A DNA stretch of 64,000 nucleotides from Xanthomonas sp. Leaf131 (GCF_001423495.1 NZ_LMOG01000018.1:502125-566124); one strand, 5' to 3'. Positions 10,498 through 19,945 are shown, counted from the first letter of the stretch. Notes: generated by a model not told the origin, from the letters alone. A program made the numbers and translations.

Positions 10498-11403
10498 ATG
10501 CGCAACGAGCCTCCTACCGCTTCACCTTCGATTGCTGCCCTGGCTCGCACGGTTGCAGGTATTGCCCATACCGACGGGGATCACACAACGGCCATCACTG
10601 CGCTGACACTGCATCGCCGCAATGCGCCGACCAAGCCGTTGCACTGCATCTATACCCTTGCCCTGGGCGTGGTGGTGCAAGGTGCCAAGCAGGTGTTGCA
10701 AGGTGAGGCGCTCATGGCTTATGCGCCTGGGCAGTCGATGCTCACAACGATCGACCTGCCGGTGGTGTCGCATGTCACTCGCGCCAGCGTCCATGAACCC
10801 TTTTTAGGCTTGATGCTGACACTGGATAGCCGCCTGATCATCGAATTGGCGTCCGAGATGGAGTTCCCTCGTCGGATGAAAGACGAAGCGTTCCGCGCGA
10901 TTTCCATCGAGAGTCTGGATGCGCCCCTGGTGGATACGCTGAACAGGTTGGTGGGCCTGCTCGATGAGCCGGCGTTACTGCCGCTTGTTGCACCGCTGAT
11001 ACAAAAAGAGATCACCGCGCGCTTGATGATCGGGCCGCATGCGCCACATCTGCATCATCTTGCAACGAGCGGTTCGCCAAGCCAGCACATCGCAAAAGCG
11101 GTTGCCTGGCTCAAACAGAACTTCACCCGGACGCTGCAGATGGACGATCTGGCAGCACGCGCGCATATGAGCGCATCCACGTTTCGTCTGCACTTCCGCG
11201 CGATCACCGGCACCAGCCCGTTGCAGTACCAAAAGCAACTGCGGCTGCAGGAAGCCCGCCAATTGATGCTCAATCAGAATATCGATGCGAGTAATGCGGC
11301 GAGCCTGGTCGGCTATGAAAGCCCTTCGCAATTCAGCCGCGAATACAGCAGGTTATTCGGTGCGCCGCCGCAACAGGATGCCAGGCGGCTGCGTTCCAGC
11401 TAG
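10498..11403 (+). CDS. AraC-family transcriptional regulator
   Basis: 301 residues. The N-terminal half is an AraC_N-type ligand/dimerisation domain (LHCIYTLALGVVVQGAKQVLQGE). The C-terminal 100 residues carry two helix-turn-helix motifs, with DDLAARAHMSASTFRLHFRAITG and NAASLVGYESPSQFSREYSRLFG. GTG at 10495 and ATG at 10498 are adjacent, and ATG is preferred. The gene is divergent from the minus-strand hydrolase/reductase series, so it probably activates that series in response to a substrate or electrophile. AraC_N regulators next to aldo/keto reductases and hydrolases are common, but the inducer cannot be read here. Confidence 0.88.
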   Translation: MRNEPPTASPSIAALARTVAGIAHTDGDHTTAITALTLHRRNAPTKPLHCIYTLALGVVVQGAKQVLQGEALMAYAPGQSMLTTIDLPVVSHVTRASVHEPFLGLMLTLDSRLIIELASEMEFPRRMKDEAFRAISIESLDAPLVDTLNRLVGLLDEPALLPLVAPLIQKEITARLMIGPHAPHLHHLATSGSPSQHIAKAVAWLKQNFTRTLQMDDLAARAHMSASTFRLHFRAITGTSPLQYQKQLRLQEARQLMLNQNIDASNAASLVGYESPSQFSREYSRLFGAPPQQDARRLRSS

Positions 11404-11562
11404 TTCGAGGTATCGTCATCCCGCACTACTCGGCCGACGAGTGGCGCAGGAATGAAGGCAATGCGCATTGCAATAGGCCTGCCAGTTTTTCGTTGCTCCA
11501 GACACGCTACTGCCCGGCTCCTCACTGAACCGGGCAGTGGCGTTAAGTCGCTGAGCCGCTTA

Positions 11563-12924
11563 TTAGTTCGGCGAAGCAGGCTCCGCGTCAGGTGCAGGAT
11601 TTGGCGCTGCGTTCGGCACGGCGCTGGGCGCCGCATCGGGCGTCACGCGCCAGATGGTGTTGGCCAGGTCGTCGGCCACGATCAACGCGCCACGTGGGTC
11701 GACGGTGACGCCGACCGGACGGCCGCGGGTCAGGCCATCGTCGCCATGGAAGCCGGAGACGAAGTCGATGGGGTCGCCTGCCGGGCGGCCATCGCGGAAT
11801 GGCACAAACACCACTTTATAGCCGACCGGCGGGTTGCGGTTCCAGCTGCCGTGCTCGCCGACAAACACACCGTCGGCGAACTGCGTGCCCATCGCCGCAG
11901 ATGAAAATGCAACGCCGAGTGCGGCGACATGCGAGCCCAGCGCGTAATCGGGAACGATGGCAGAGGCGACTTTTTGCGGATCCTGCGGCATCACCCGCGT
12001 GTCCACATGCTTGCCCCAATAGCTGTAAGGCCAGCCATAGAAGCCGCCCTCGCGCACCGACGTCAGATAATCGGGGACCAGGTTCGGGCCGATTTCGTCG
12101 CGCTCGTTCACCACCGCCCACACTGCGCCGCTGCCCGGCTGGATCGCCAATGCGGTGGGGTTGCGGATGCCGGTCGCGTAGGCTTTGTGCGCACCGGTTG
12201 CCGGATCCACCTGCCAGATCTGCGCGCGGTCGATTTCCACCGCCATACCGCGCTCGGTGATGTTGCTGTTGGAGCCGATCGCCACATAGAGATAACGCCC
12301 GTCGGCACTGGCCGTCAGCGCCTTAGTCCAATGGTGATTAATGGCCGACGGCAAGTCGGTTACCTTGGTCGGCGCGCCGCTCGCCTTGGTCTGCCCTTGG
12401 CGATAATCGAAACGTACCAAGGCATCCTGATTGGCGACATAGAGCGCGTCGCCGATCAATGCGAGCCCGTAAGGCGCGTTGAGCTTGTCGGCAAAGACCG
12501 TCTTCAGCTCGTAAGTGCCATCGCCATTGGCATCGCGCAACAAGGTCAGCCGGTTGCCGCTCTTGACCGAGGTATTGCCCTTGGCCTTGATCGCGCCAGC
12601 AATGACATCCTTGGGCTTGAGATTGGGCGCGCCGCCGCCGCGGCCTTCTGCCACGAGAATGTCGCCGTTGGGCAACACCAGGGTCTGCCGTGGAATGCCC
12701 AGATCGTTGGCGATCGCAGAGATGCGATAGCCGGCTGGCACGGTCGGGCGGCGATCGCCCCAGGCGGCCGGTTTGGCAATGGTCATGTCGGGCATCAGCC
12801 CGCGGTCGGGCTCCGGCAGCTCCGGAGTGGCACCACGCTGATTGAGCTCGGGCGCCTTGTGGCAGGCAGCCAATGCGGCGGCGAGTATGGACACCGCAAC
12901 GAGCGTGCGTGTTTGACGCTTCAT
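11563..12924 (-). CDS. PQQ-type sugar (sorbosone/glucose) dehydrogenase lipoprotein
   Basis: 453 residues with a lipoprotein signal (LAAALAACHKAPEL). The rest is a six-bladed beta-propeller of the soluble glucose/sorbosone dehydrogenase family, with repeated blades such as LVLPNGDILVAEGRGGG, PYGLALIGDALYVAN, IRNPTALAIQPGSGAVWAV and GVFVGEHGSWNRNPPVGYKVV. Such enzymes oxidise sugars or aldoses in the periplasm and pass electrons to the respiratory chain. PQQ dependence is inferred from the family. The ATG at 12924 overlaps the stop of the DUF2231 gene by four bases, so the two genes are coupled. Upstream in-frame codons lie inside that neighbour. Confidence 0.88.
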   Translation of the reverse strand: MKRQTRTLVAVSILAAALAACHKAPELNQRGATPELPEPDRGLMPDMTIAKPAAWGDRRPTVPAGYRISAIANDLGIPRQTLVLPNGDILVAEGRGGGAPNLKPKDVIAGAIKAKGNTSVKSGNRLTLLRDANGDGTYELKTVFADKLNAPYGLALIGDALYVANQDALVRFDYRQGQTKASGAPTKVTDLPSAINHHWTKALTASADGRYLYVAIGSNSNITERGMAVEIDRAQIWQVDPATGAHKAYATGIRNPTALAIQPGSGAVWAVVNERDEIGPNLVPDYLTSVREGGFYGWPYSYWGKHVDTRVMPQDPQKVASAIVPDYALGSHVAALGVAFSSAAMGTQFADGVFVGEHGSWNRNPPVGYKVVFVPFRDGRPAGDPIDFVSGFHGDDGLTRGRPVGVTVDPRGALIVADDLANTIWRVTPDAAPSAVPNAAPNPAPDAEPASPN

Positions 12925-13337
12925 CGTGCACCTCCTACGCGCAGACCAGACAATCCCGCCCACGTCGCGACCAAGGCAAACGCCGTGGCGATCGCCGAAA
13001 ACACCAGGGCCGCCGGCATCACCGCCCAGGCGTCACGGGCATGATGCAGAGCGTCGAAAAAGCCGACGATCCATGCAGCGGCCAGCGCGATGATGTAGAT
13101 GACATTGCGGCTTCCACGCACGAAGCCCACGATGGCAAACAGCAGCGCAATCGTGGTCAGCACCATTGCCCCGACCAGCAGCCATGAGGCGAAATTGCTC
13201 CACTGAATCTGGTAGTTGCTCCAGTACGCGTAATCGCTCAGCAACGCACCGAGAAACAGCGGCCACACACCGCCGAGCACGGCGGCATGAAACGGATGGA
13301 TCGCCCAGGCTCGGGCGGAGATGGCGGTTGAATTCAT
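12921..13337 (-). CDS. DUF2231 membrane protein
   Basis: 138 residues with four hydrophobic helices (HAAVLGGVWPLFLGALLSDYAYW, FASWLLVGAMVLTTIALLFAIVGFV, VIYIIALAAAWIVGFFDALHH, MPAALVFSAIATAFALVATWAG). The HPFHAA start and FFDALHHARD segment match DUF2231. It is translated just ahead of the sugar dehydrogenase with a four-base overlap. This pairing recurs in bacteria and suggests that the membrane protein accepts or relays electrons for the dehydrogenase. That role is an inference, since DUF2231 has no proven activity that I can cite. Histidines in the helices could be heme ligands. Confidence 0.85.
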   Translation of the reverse strand: MNSTAISARAWAIHPFHAAVLGGVWPLFLGALLSDYAYWSNYQIQWSNFASWLLVGAMVLTTIALLFAIVGFVRGSRNVIYIIALAAAWIVGFFDALHHARDAWAVMPAALVFSAIATAFALVATWAGLSGLRVGGAR

Positions 13338-13439
13338 GGCGGACTCATTGAGGTGATGTCTGAACGTGCCTTGATGCTGGCAGCTGGGGTGTGATGAGCG
13401 CGGTGATGTCGACGCGTCACTGTTCCTGCATTGGCGCCG

Positions 13440-13751
13440 CTAGCGCGTGGCATCTTTCATTGTCTGGGCGCGCGCAAGTGCACTTGCCGATGCGATGAGC
13501 TCCGGCAATTCCTGCCGAAACGCATCGGCACATCCGGGCAACACGCTGGCCCTGAAGCTGGCGTTGTCGAAGCTCGGGCTGTCGTGCAGGTAGGCCACTT
13601 GACGGCCTTGCAGAACAAAGTTGAAGCAGGCCCGCCACCGTGGATCGGGATGGCCGGTCAGCTGGACTTCGATGACGTTGCCGGCATCGTTGGCCGAGCT
13701 TTTTGGCGCAAAGGCGATGGTGCGCGCCGAAATCTGATTACTGCTGTTCAT
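13440..13751 (-). CDS. Small hypothetical protein
   Basis: 103 residues, not recognised. There is no signal peptide or membrane helix. The middle (VIEVQLTGHPDPRWRACFNFVLQGRQVAYLHDSPSFDNASFRASVLPGCADAFRQELPELI) has regular alternation suggestive of a small alpha/beta fold. It lies upstream of the DUF2231 gene on the same strand with about 100 bases between them. No clear Shine-Dalgarno sequence precedes the ATG, so the start is uncertain. Confidence 0.5.
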   Translation of the reverse strand: MNSSNQISARTIAFAPKSSANDAGNVIEVQLTGHPDPRWRACFNFVLQGRQVAYLHDSPSFDNASFRASVLPGCADAFRQELPELIASASALARAQTMKDATR

Positions 13752-14319
13752 GGGCGCGATGATCGCGCGCGGACCGTCGCGGTGCTGTGAGCCAGCCGCG
13801 TCTCATCTCTTCGCCACAGAGATCCTCATTGGGCGGCACCCACCTCGTACAACCGTCAAGCTCGCCGAAACTTGGACTTCACTGCAAGTCGTCTTACGCC
13901 ACGCGTGCGCATTGCGGGCCTGCGCTCACGGCATAACCGATGCCTTGCTGGAACCTGTGGCCGCTTGGACATCCCGTGCATCGCAAGCCATGTAACCGCA
14001 TCGCTCCCAAGGTTATTAAACGATTAATTCAATGCGGCGTGAAGATAAACCGAGCTGGTGCATGCACGCGTCGCGATCGACAAGGCTGCGCTCTGGGTAC
14101 TCCAACTTGCCGAGAAAAATCTATCGGCTCGCGCTTGGTCGTATAGCCGTGCACGTTGAACGGTGACAAGCCCGGCAGTGGACATCCAGCAGCTGCTTTA
14201 CACCTGATTTCATGCAGCTGCGAACTGTACAGCGCGCTGTACCGTCGCGTTTAATCTTCGCTCGCGAATGAGGCGGAATTCACCCTCCGGATTGCTTGCA
14301 AGTTTCAAAAAGAGCGCCC
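13752..14319. other. Gene-free stretch with one perfect palindrome
   Basis: About 570 bases without a convincing gene. Short open frames here have no start signals or plausible composition. It includes an AT-rich pocket near 14010-14025 and the 16-bp palindrome at 14227-14242. Confidence 0.5.
14227..14242. promoter_or_regulatory. 16-bp perfect palindrome, putative operator
   Basis: GTACAGCGCGCTGTAC is a perfect uninterrupted palindrome about 80 bases before the small gene at 14320. Its length and symmetry fit a TetR- or LuxR-type dimer site. No regulator of those families is adjacent. Confidence 0.4.
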
Positions 14320-14625
14320 ATGGTGGAAGCGACAACCTCTTTTGACCAGCTCCATCGGTTCAAGCCGCTCGCTACTAGCACTGAGGTGTGTATGGGGCTC
14401 ACGATGATCCGGACCATCGGCCACTATCGATTGACGGCCCACACCTTTCCCGCAGGTGCTCTGTTCTCTCCTGAAATGCTGGTTTCTTTCGAAGACGGCA
14501 TCACCTTGCGCGGTTACAAGCTGCCCGATATCAGGTTCGATACGCAACTTGCCGCCTGCCATTACGCCAAGCAATGGATGGGCAGATGCACGATCTCGGC
14601 GTTGGGCATTCTGGAAAACCGCTGA
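14320..14625 (+). CDS. Small hypothetical protein
   Basis: 101 residues from the first ATG. The C-terminal part (IRTIGHYRLTAHTFPAGALFSPEMLVSFEDGITLRGYKLPDIRFDTQLAACHYAKQWM) has balanced composition and looks like a real small globular protein. The first 24 residues are less convincing, so the start may instead be the ATG at 14392 or 14404. I do not recognise a family. A perfect 16-bp palindrome lies upstream. Confidence 0.5.
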   Translation: MVEATTSFDQLHRFKPLATSTEVCMGLTMIRTIGHYRLTAHTFPAGALFSPEMLVSFEDGITLRGYKLPDIRFDTQLAACHYAKQWMGRCTISALGILENR

Positions 14626-14736
14626 CACGTTGTGTCCTGCACAAGGTGTCATGCCGATTGGTGAAGACAGACCAGGATCGATTCTAGAAAAAGCATAGCC
14701 TGTTGCTTGCGGCGCATCGATGCCTGGCCAGTGCCT

Positions 14737-16020
14737 TCAAAGCGCAGGAAAGCCCAGCGTGAAGCACGCGCCTTGCCCAGGCTCCGACGCCACGTCAATG
14801 AAGCCATTGGCCTGTCTCACTGCACCATCGACTTGCGCCAACCCCAGGCCGGTCCCCTTCCCCGCCGGCTTTGTCGTTAAATACGCATCGAACAAGCGCT
14901 CGCGTAGCTCAGGTGCGATCCCGCTGCCGTTATCGGCAACCGCAATGGTGACGTAATCGCCACAGTGGCGGTCGGTTCCCGGCTCGGTATCGGCAAGCGT
15001 GCGTCTGGCCACTGCAATCCTGACCTGGCCCCGTTCGCCACACACATCGCGCGCATTGATCACCAGATTCAGGAGCGCGCGCTCCAGCGTATGAGGATCG
15101 ACCAAGACCTCGCTGCTGGTGGTTGCCGGTGTCCACTCGATCGACACCGTGCCGCCCGCCGCCTGTTGCAGCAAGGGCAGCAGCCGGATGACCAGCTCGT
15201 TGAGATCCACGCGTTCTGGCGCATACGGGTGCTTGCGCGCGAACCCCAGCAGGCGCTGCGCCATGACCGAGCCCTGCTGCAACGCGCCTTCTGCCATGCG
15301 CAGGATCTTGCGGTCTTCTTCCACGACAGCGCCGCGCGACTGAACCACTTCGATCGCTGCGCCAGCGGTTTGCAACACGTTGTTGAGATCGTGGACGACG
15401 CCTGCCAGCAATTGGCCCACGGCCTCGCCTTCCTGCGCACGCTCGGCGACCGTCTCGGCCAGGCGCTGCGCTGCACGTGCGATGTCCAGTTCACCTTCCA
15501 CGTCGCGCTCGCCGGTGTCGCTGTAAAGCTCGTGACCGATGGCGCCGGACAGCTCGCTTTGCCTGAGCAACGGGTCGTTGCGAGCGCTTAGCGTCTGATT
15601 GAGTGTGCGTAGCGCTTGCTGCGATTGCCGACGCTCGGTGATGTCGCGATTGACCGCCAGCACGCCTTCGATTGCACCGTGCGCGTCGCGCAGCGGGCTG
15701 GTGGACACCAGCCAGAATTGACGTTGGCCATCGGCACCGGTGCATTGGGTCTCGAATTGCTGGGACAGTCCCTGGCCAGCCGCCGCAAGCGCGTCTTCTA
15801 CACGCGGCCTGAATTCTTCCGGCCACAACGACGACCAGCGCTCGCCCACGATCGACCTGGCATGCTCTGCCGCCACACGCGCCAGACCGTGCGCATTGAC
15901 GAACTTGACGCATCCATCCAACGAAATTTCCTTGATGGAATCCAGCGACAACTCGACCACTTGCCGGTAGCGATGGTCGGGGAAATCTTGCGTTGTGTTC
16001 ATCGTGCTCAAATCGATCAC
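14737..16020 (-). CDS. PAS-domain sensor histidine kinase
   Basis: 427 residues, soluble, with no membrane segment. Residues about 15-135 form a PAS/PAC sensor (VVELSLDSIKEISLDGCVKFVNAHG; AVNRDITERR). The transmitter follows, with H-box GVVHDLNNVLQTAGAAIEVV, N-box ALLNLVINARDV, G1 VADNGSGIAPELRERLFDAY and G2 GKGTGLGLAQVDGAV. This HDLNN-type H-box and the layout match NtrB-like or hybrid-type kinases without their own receiver. The start may be Met7 (16002). A single-domain response regulator is transcribed divergently 56 bases away and is the likely partner. Confidence 0.9.
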   Translation of the reverse strand: MIDLSTMNTTQDFPDHRYRQVVELSLDSIKEISLDGCVKFVNAHGLARVAAEHARSIVGERWSSLWPEEFRPRVEDALAAAGQGLSQQFETQCTGADGQRQFWLVSTSPLRDAHGAIEGVLAVNRDITERRQSQQALRTLNQTLSARNDPLLRQSELSGAIGHELYSDTGERDVEGELDIARAAQRLAETVAERAQEGEAVGQLLAGVVHDLNNVLQTAGAAIEVVQSRGAVVEEDRKILRMAEGALQQGSVMAQRLLGFARKHPYAPERVDLNELVIRLLPLLQQAAGGTVSIEWTPATTSSEVLVDPHTLERALLNLVINARDVCGERGQVRIAVARRTLADTEPGTDRHCGDYVTIAVADNGSGIAPELRERLFDAYLTTKPAGKGTGLGLAQVDGAVRQANGFIDVASEPGQGACFTLGFPAL

Positions 16021-16076
16021 ATGCCTTTCGCGTCGGGACCGTAGTGTGGTGCGGGCATCCTTAGAACACCTGCTTT

Positions 16077-16445
16077 ATGGACTTCAAGAACGAAAAACTG
16101 ATCCTCGTGGTCGACGACGATGTTGACACCCTTGAGATCGCCGCGCTGTTGCTTTCGGATATTGGCTATGCGGTCGTGACCGCTACGGATGCCCAGGGAG
16201 CGCTCGAACATATCGAGAATCAACCGGGAATCGACCTGCTGTTCACCGACCTGCAAATGCCCGGCCTGCTGGACGGCTATGGTCTCATCTCTTACCTGCG
16301 TTCGAATGGAAACACAGTGCCAGCCATCCTGACCTCCGGCCTGGGGGTGTCTCCCAACGGATTGCCAGAACGCACCATCTTCCTGAGCAAACCCTATACG
16401 CGCCGGGGTCTTGTGCAACAGATCGAGGCGTTTGTAGGGCACTGA
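16077..16445 (+). CDS. Single-domain response regulator
   Basis: 122 residues forming one receiver domain and no output domain. The acidic pocket is VVDDDVDT (Asp13-15), the phospho-acceptor is Asp58 in LLFTDLQMPG, the switch region is PAILTSG and the conserved lysine is in LSKPYTRRG. CheY-like proteins of this sort work by protein-protein contacts or phosphorelay. It is divergent from the PAS histidine kinase gene, which most likely phosphorylates it. Confidence 0.9.
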   Translation: MDFKNEKLILVVDDDVDTLEIAALLLSDIGYAVVTATDAQGALEHIENQPGIDLLFTDLQMPGLLDGYGLISYLRSNGNTVPAILTSGLGVSPNGLPERTIFLSKPYTRRGLVQQIEAFVGH

Positions 16446-16623
16446 CGACGCGCAGACCGTCGTGCCGATCCACGACCAGCCAGCCGCATCTACCCGACAC
16501 AAGCGCACCGCTCATCCTGCGGCACGACCATCCAGTCGCCCTTGTGACCACACGTCATAGATCGCTGTGCGCGCCTGGAGCGCCCTTCTAGGCTGAGCTC
16601 CATCAACTGGAGGAGCCAGGCAC

Positions 16624-18039
16624 ATGAAGCGTATTGGAGTGATTTTGTTGGCAGCGGCGTTGACCGCTGCGGGGACGGCCGGGGCCAAGCAGACGTCTGC
16701 AGCGAAGCCAAGCGATGCGACCGCAACCAGTGCAGCGCTTGCCCGCCAGGCCGACGCGTTCTTCAAGGACAACCAGCCCGGTGGCGTTGTGCTGGTCACA
16801 CGTGGGGATGCGGTGCTGCTGCGCAAGGCCTACGGGATGGCCGACATCGAGAACGGCGTGCCGATGCAGCCGGATGCGGCACTGCGGCTGGCTTCGGTCA
16901 GCAAGCAGTTCACTGCGGTGGCGGTGCTGCAACTGGTGCAGGCGGGCAAGTTGCGCCTGGACGCAACGCTGGTGTCGCTGGACCCGGCATTGAACGGACC
17001 ACTGGCCAAGGTCACGGTGCAGCAGCTGCTCGCGCAGACCTCGGGGATCAAGAACATCAGCAGCATTCCGGCCTCGCGGGCGGCGCGGCGCGAAGACACC
17101 GACGCACCCGGTTTGATGAACTACTTCAAGGCATTGCCGCTGGAATTCGATCCGGGCACACGGTTTCGCTACAGCAACTCCAACTACATCGTGTTGACGC
17201 ATCTGATCGAGCGCGTGTCCGGGCAGCCTTACGCCAGCTACATGCAGCAGTCTGTGTTCCAGCCGCTGGGCATGCAGCACACCCGCTACGACAATCACCT
17301 GACGATGATCGCCAAGCGCGCGCATGGCTATCGCCGCAGCAAGGGCGAATTGCAGAATGCGGACTTCATCAGCATGTCGCAGCCGCAAGGCGCAGGCGGG
17401 CTGATCAGCACGGTGGACGACCTTGCGATCTGGCACCGTGCCCTGCGCGACGGCCGGCCGGTTGCAGCGCCGCTGCTGGCGCAGGCGATGCGCAAGAGCA
17501 CGTTGGCCGATGGCACATCCTCGCCTTACGGCTTCGGCTGGATCATCGGCCAGGTGCACGGTCTGGACGATGTGGAGCACGGCGGCTTCATCAATGGCTT
17601 CAACAGTTATGTGGTGCGTCTGAAGCAGCCGGATGTCTTCGTCACCGTGTTGACCAATGCGGAGTTCCTGGACCCGACCAACCTGAGCGTGCGTCTGGCT
17701 GCCATCGCTGCCGATAAAGCGTATGCGCCGGCGATCGCACTGCGCGCCGAAGACACCGCGTGGTTGGGGCGCTATCGCTTTGCCGACGACGATGTGCGGG
17801 TGTTGGCCAAGGTGGACGGCGCGCTGCAATTACAGCGTGAGGGAGAGGATCCGGTTGCGGTCTCCCCGCACGCCGATGGCCGCTACTATCTGGACGACAG
17901 TCTGGACGCGCTGAGCTTTGCGCGCGATGGCAACGGCCAGGCGGTGATGACCTTGCACGACCGCTTGATGGGGGACAGCCGCGGCACCCGCGAACCGGCT
18001 GCCGCGGCGGCGCAGGTTACAGGCTCAACAACTCCCTGA
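16624..18039 (+). CDS. Serine hydrolase, class C beta-lactamase/PBP4* family
   Basis: 471 residues with an Sec signal peptide (MKRIGVILLAAALTAAGTAGA). The catalytic motifs are S-x-x-K as ASVSKQFTAVAV, Y-x-N as RYSNSNYIVL, and the third motif as EHGGFINGF (HGG in place of KTG). A C-terminal extension of about 100 residues (ALRAEDTAWLGRYRFADDDVRVLAKVDG) resembles the lipocalin-like tail seen in several family members. It probably acts in the periplasm on peptides, esters or cell-wall fragments. A true beta-lactamase role is not implied. A GGAGG-type ribosome site precedes the ATG. Its 3' end overlaps the convergent LytTR regulator gene by 23 bases. Confidence 0.88.
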   Translation: MKRIGVILLAAALTAAGTAGAKQTSAAKPSDATATSAALARQADAFFKDNQPGGVVLVTRGDAVLLRKAYGMADIENGVPMQPDAALRLASVSKQFTAVAVLQLVQAGKLRLDATLVSLDPALNGPLAKVTVQQLLAQTSGIKNISSIPASRAARREDTDAPGLMNYFKALPLEFDPGTRFRYSNSNYIVLTHLIERVSGQPYASYMQQSVFQPLGMQHTRYDNHLTMIAKRAHGYRRSKGELQNADFISMSQPQGAGGLISTVDDLAIWHRALRDGRPVAAPLLAQAMRKSTLADGTSSPYGFGWIIGQVHGLDDVEHGGFINGFNSYVVRLKQPDVFVTVLTNAEFLDPTNLSVRLAAIAADKAYAPAIALRAEDTAWLGRYRFADDDVRVLAKVDGALQLQREGEDPVAVSPHADGRYYLDDSLDALSFARDGNGQAVMTLHDRLMGDSRGTREPAAAAAQVTGSTTP

Positions 18040-18721
18040 AACGCGCACTCTGGCGGCGCGAGACCTCCACCTCCAACCCGCCGCGCAGGGTGAGCATCAG
18101 CCCACCATTGCTCCAGGGCGCCACCTGCTCAACGAAATCGAGATTGACGATGTACTTGCGGCTGGCGCGGAAAAACTTTTCCGGCGCCAGCTGCGTTTCG
18201 ATCGCACCGAGCGGGCGATACAGCAGCGGCGCATGGGTCTGGAAGTACACGCGGCTGTAATTGCCAACCGCCTCGATCACCCGCACATCGCGCGGTTTGA
18301 CCAAAAAGCAGTGCTCGCCGTCCTTGATGAAGATGGCGCTGTCCATCGAACGCCGCGCCGGTGCGACCGGTACGGCCTCGCTCAATTTCTGGATCGCCTG
18401 CGCCAATCGCTGCGGCTCGATCGGCTTGAGCAGATAGTCCACCGTGTTGTAGGCGAAGGCTTTCAGTGCGTAAGCATCGAATGCGGTGGTGAAGATGATG
18501 CGCGGCACCTGGGTGAGCCGTTCCAGCACGTTGAAGGCGTTGCCGCCAGGCAGATCGATATCCAGAAACACCACATCCGGTGTGGTGGATTCGATCAGCG
18601 CCACCGCCGCCTCCACATCTTCGGCATACCCCACCACGCGCACCTGCGGATAGGCCTTGAGCTGATGTTCCAGCTCGAAACGGGCCAGTTCCGAATCCTC
18701 CACGATCACTGCTTCGATCAC
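18017..18721 (-). CDS. LytTR-type response regulator
   Basis: 234 residues. The receiver domain (1-120) has VIVEDSELARFELE and phospho-acceptor VVFLDIDLPGGNAF, and ends DYLLKPIEPQRLAQAI. The C-terminal LytTR DNA-binding domain has FLVKPRDVRVIEAVGNYSRVYF and FFRASRKYIVNLDFVEQV. This is the AlgR/LytR architecture, which commonly controls extracellular polysaccharide, motility or virulence. Its start overlaps the stop of the sensor kinase gene by four bases, so the pair is one operon. Confidence 0.92.
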   Translation of the reverse strand: MIEAVIVEDSELARFELEHQLKAYPQVRVVGYAEDVEAAVALIESTTPDVVFLDIDLPGGNAFNVLERLTQVPRIIFTTAFDAYALKAFAYNTVDYLLKPIEPQRLAQAIQKLSEAVPVAPARRSMDSAIFIKDGEHCFLVKPRDVRVIEAVGNYSRVYFQTHAPLLYRPLGAIETQLAPEKFFRASRKYIVNLDFVEQVAPWSNGGLMLTLRGGLEVEVSRRQSARFRELLSL

Positions 18722-19758
18722 GCACCGCCTCCGGTCCAGACGTGGGCCACCACTTCATTGCCCTGCTCTTCCAGGCCAAGGCCGGCCCTGGATCCAAACG
18801 ACAGCTGCAGGCGCTGACGCAAATTCGCCAGCCCCGTACCGCTGCCATCGGCTGGCGACAGACGGCCGCTGTTGCGCACCTCGATCCGCAGCGCCGCACC
18901 TTGCGTGGTCACCTGCACATGCAGGTCGCCGCCGGTGCTGCTGGGCCCCAGGCCGTGCTTGATGGCGTTTTCCACCAGCAATTGCACGCAAAAGCGCGGC
19001 ACCTGCATGGGGAGTGCCAGCGGGTCCACCCGCTCGGCATAGCGCAGACGTTTGCCAAGCTGCAGGCCCACCAGGCCAAGGTAATCGCGAACCACGGACA
19101 GCTCTTCTTCCACGCTCACCAGGGCTTCTTCGCCGCCGCTGAACTGGTAACGCAGCGTACTGGCAAAGCGGGTGATCTGCTCGCGTGCCAACGCCGGGTC
19201 CTTGAGGATGAGCGCGCGGATATTGTTGAGCGTGTTGAAGGTGAAGTGCGGGCTGATATGGCCGAGCAGACGTTGCAACTGCGCCTCCTTGAGGGCCAGG
19301 CGCAGATCGTTCTGATGGCGGGTGGCCTCGGCCAGGCGCGTCTGCCGGCTGATCGACAGGTACAGCAAACTCCAGGCGATATAGGCGAGCCACAGCAACG
19401 GCGTGCCCGAGATCATCGGTTGCGCTTCATGCAGTGCCATCATTCCGGCCGACAACGTGCGCAGCGACCAGAACCCGGTGTGGACGGCAAGATCCACGCC
19501 GATCGCCACCACCAGGCTGCTGACGAACAACATGCCCAGCCAGCGCAGTTCTCCGTAGCCATCGGCCTGCAATTTTCGATAAAGCCGGCGCAACACCAGG
19601 CTGCCCAGCAATCCGCCTGCGCTCAACGCCACCACTGCGAGGCGTTGTAGCCCATCGGGCACCGTCTCCTCGCTCGGGCGGGCGACATAGGCGATGGTCA
19701 GGAACAGCGACCACCCCAGCGTCTGCAACAGCCAGAACATGCGTCCTGCACCGCCCAT
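18718..19758 (-). CDS. LytS/AlgZ-type sensor histidine kinase
   Basis: 346 residues. Four or more hydrophobic segments occupy the N-terminal half (WLLQTLGWSLFLTIAYV, LAVVALSAGGLLGSLVLRRL, WLGMLFVSSLVVAIGVDLAV, LLWLAYIAWSLLYLSIS). The His_kinase domain follows, with LLGHISPHFTFNTLNNIRALI carrying the phospho-histidine, then NAIKHGL and GTGLANLRQRL in the ATPase part. Open frame continues about 87 codons upstream but that part is not protein-like. The ATG at 19758 or the one at 19740 (preceded by GCAGGA) is the likely start. It forms a four-base-overlapping pair with the LytTR regulator. The signal is unknown. Confidence 0.88.
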   Translation of the reverse strand: MGGAGRMFWLLQTLGWSLFLTIAYVARPSEETVPDGLQRLAVVALSAGGLLGSLVLRRLYRKLQADGYGELRWLGMLFVSSLVVAIGVDLAVHTGFWSLRTLSAGMMALHEAQPMISGTPLLWLAYIAWSLLYLSISRQTRLAEATRHQNDLRLALKEAQLQRLLGHISPHFTFNTLNNIRALILKDPALAREQITRFASTLRYQFSGGEEALVSVEEELSVVRDYLGLVGLQLGKRLRYAERVDPLALPMQVPRFCVQLLVENAIKHGLGPSSTGGDLHVQVTTQGAALRIEVRNSGRLSPADGSGTGLANLRQRLQLSFGSRAGLGLEEQGNEVVAHVWTGGGA

Positions 19759-19945
19759 CGGGTGCTTTTTGTCTGCATCGATCAAGCCGCATTCACTCCA
19801 TTGGCACGCACGCAACCCCGTGTTGCCGCATGCCGGAGGAAGAGAATAGGACCGGGCCGGGCCAATTGCACGGCCCGCTTCATTGCGATGTCCTCGCTCG
19901 AGCGCCTCACACCCTTTGCACCCACCGCTGCTTAGCTTCCCTGCG

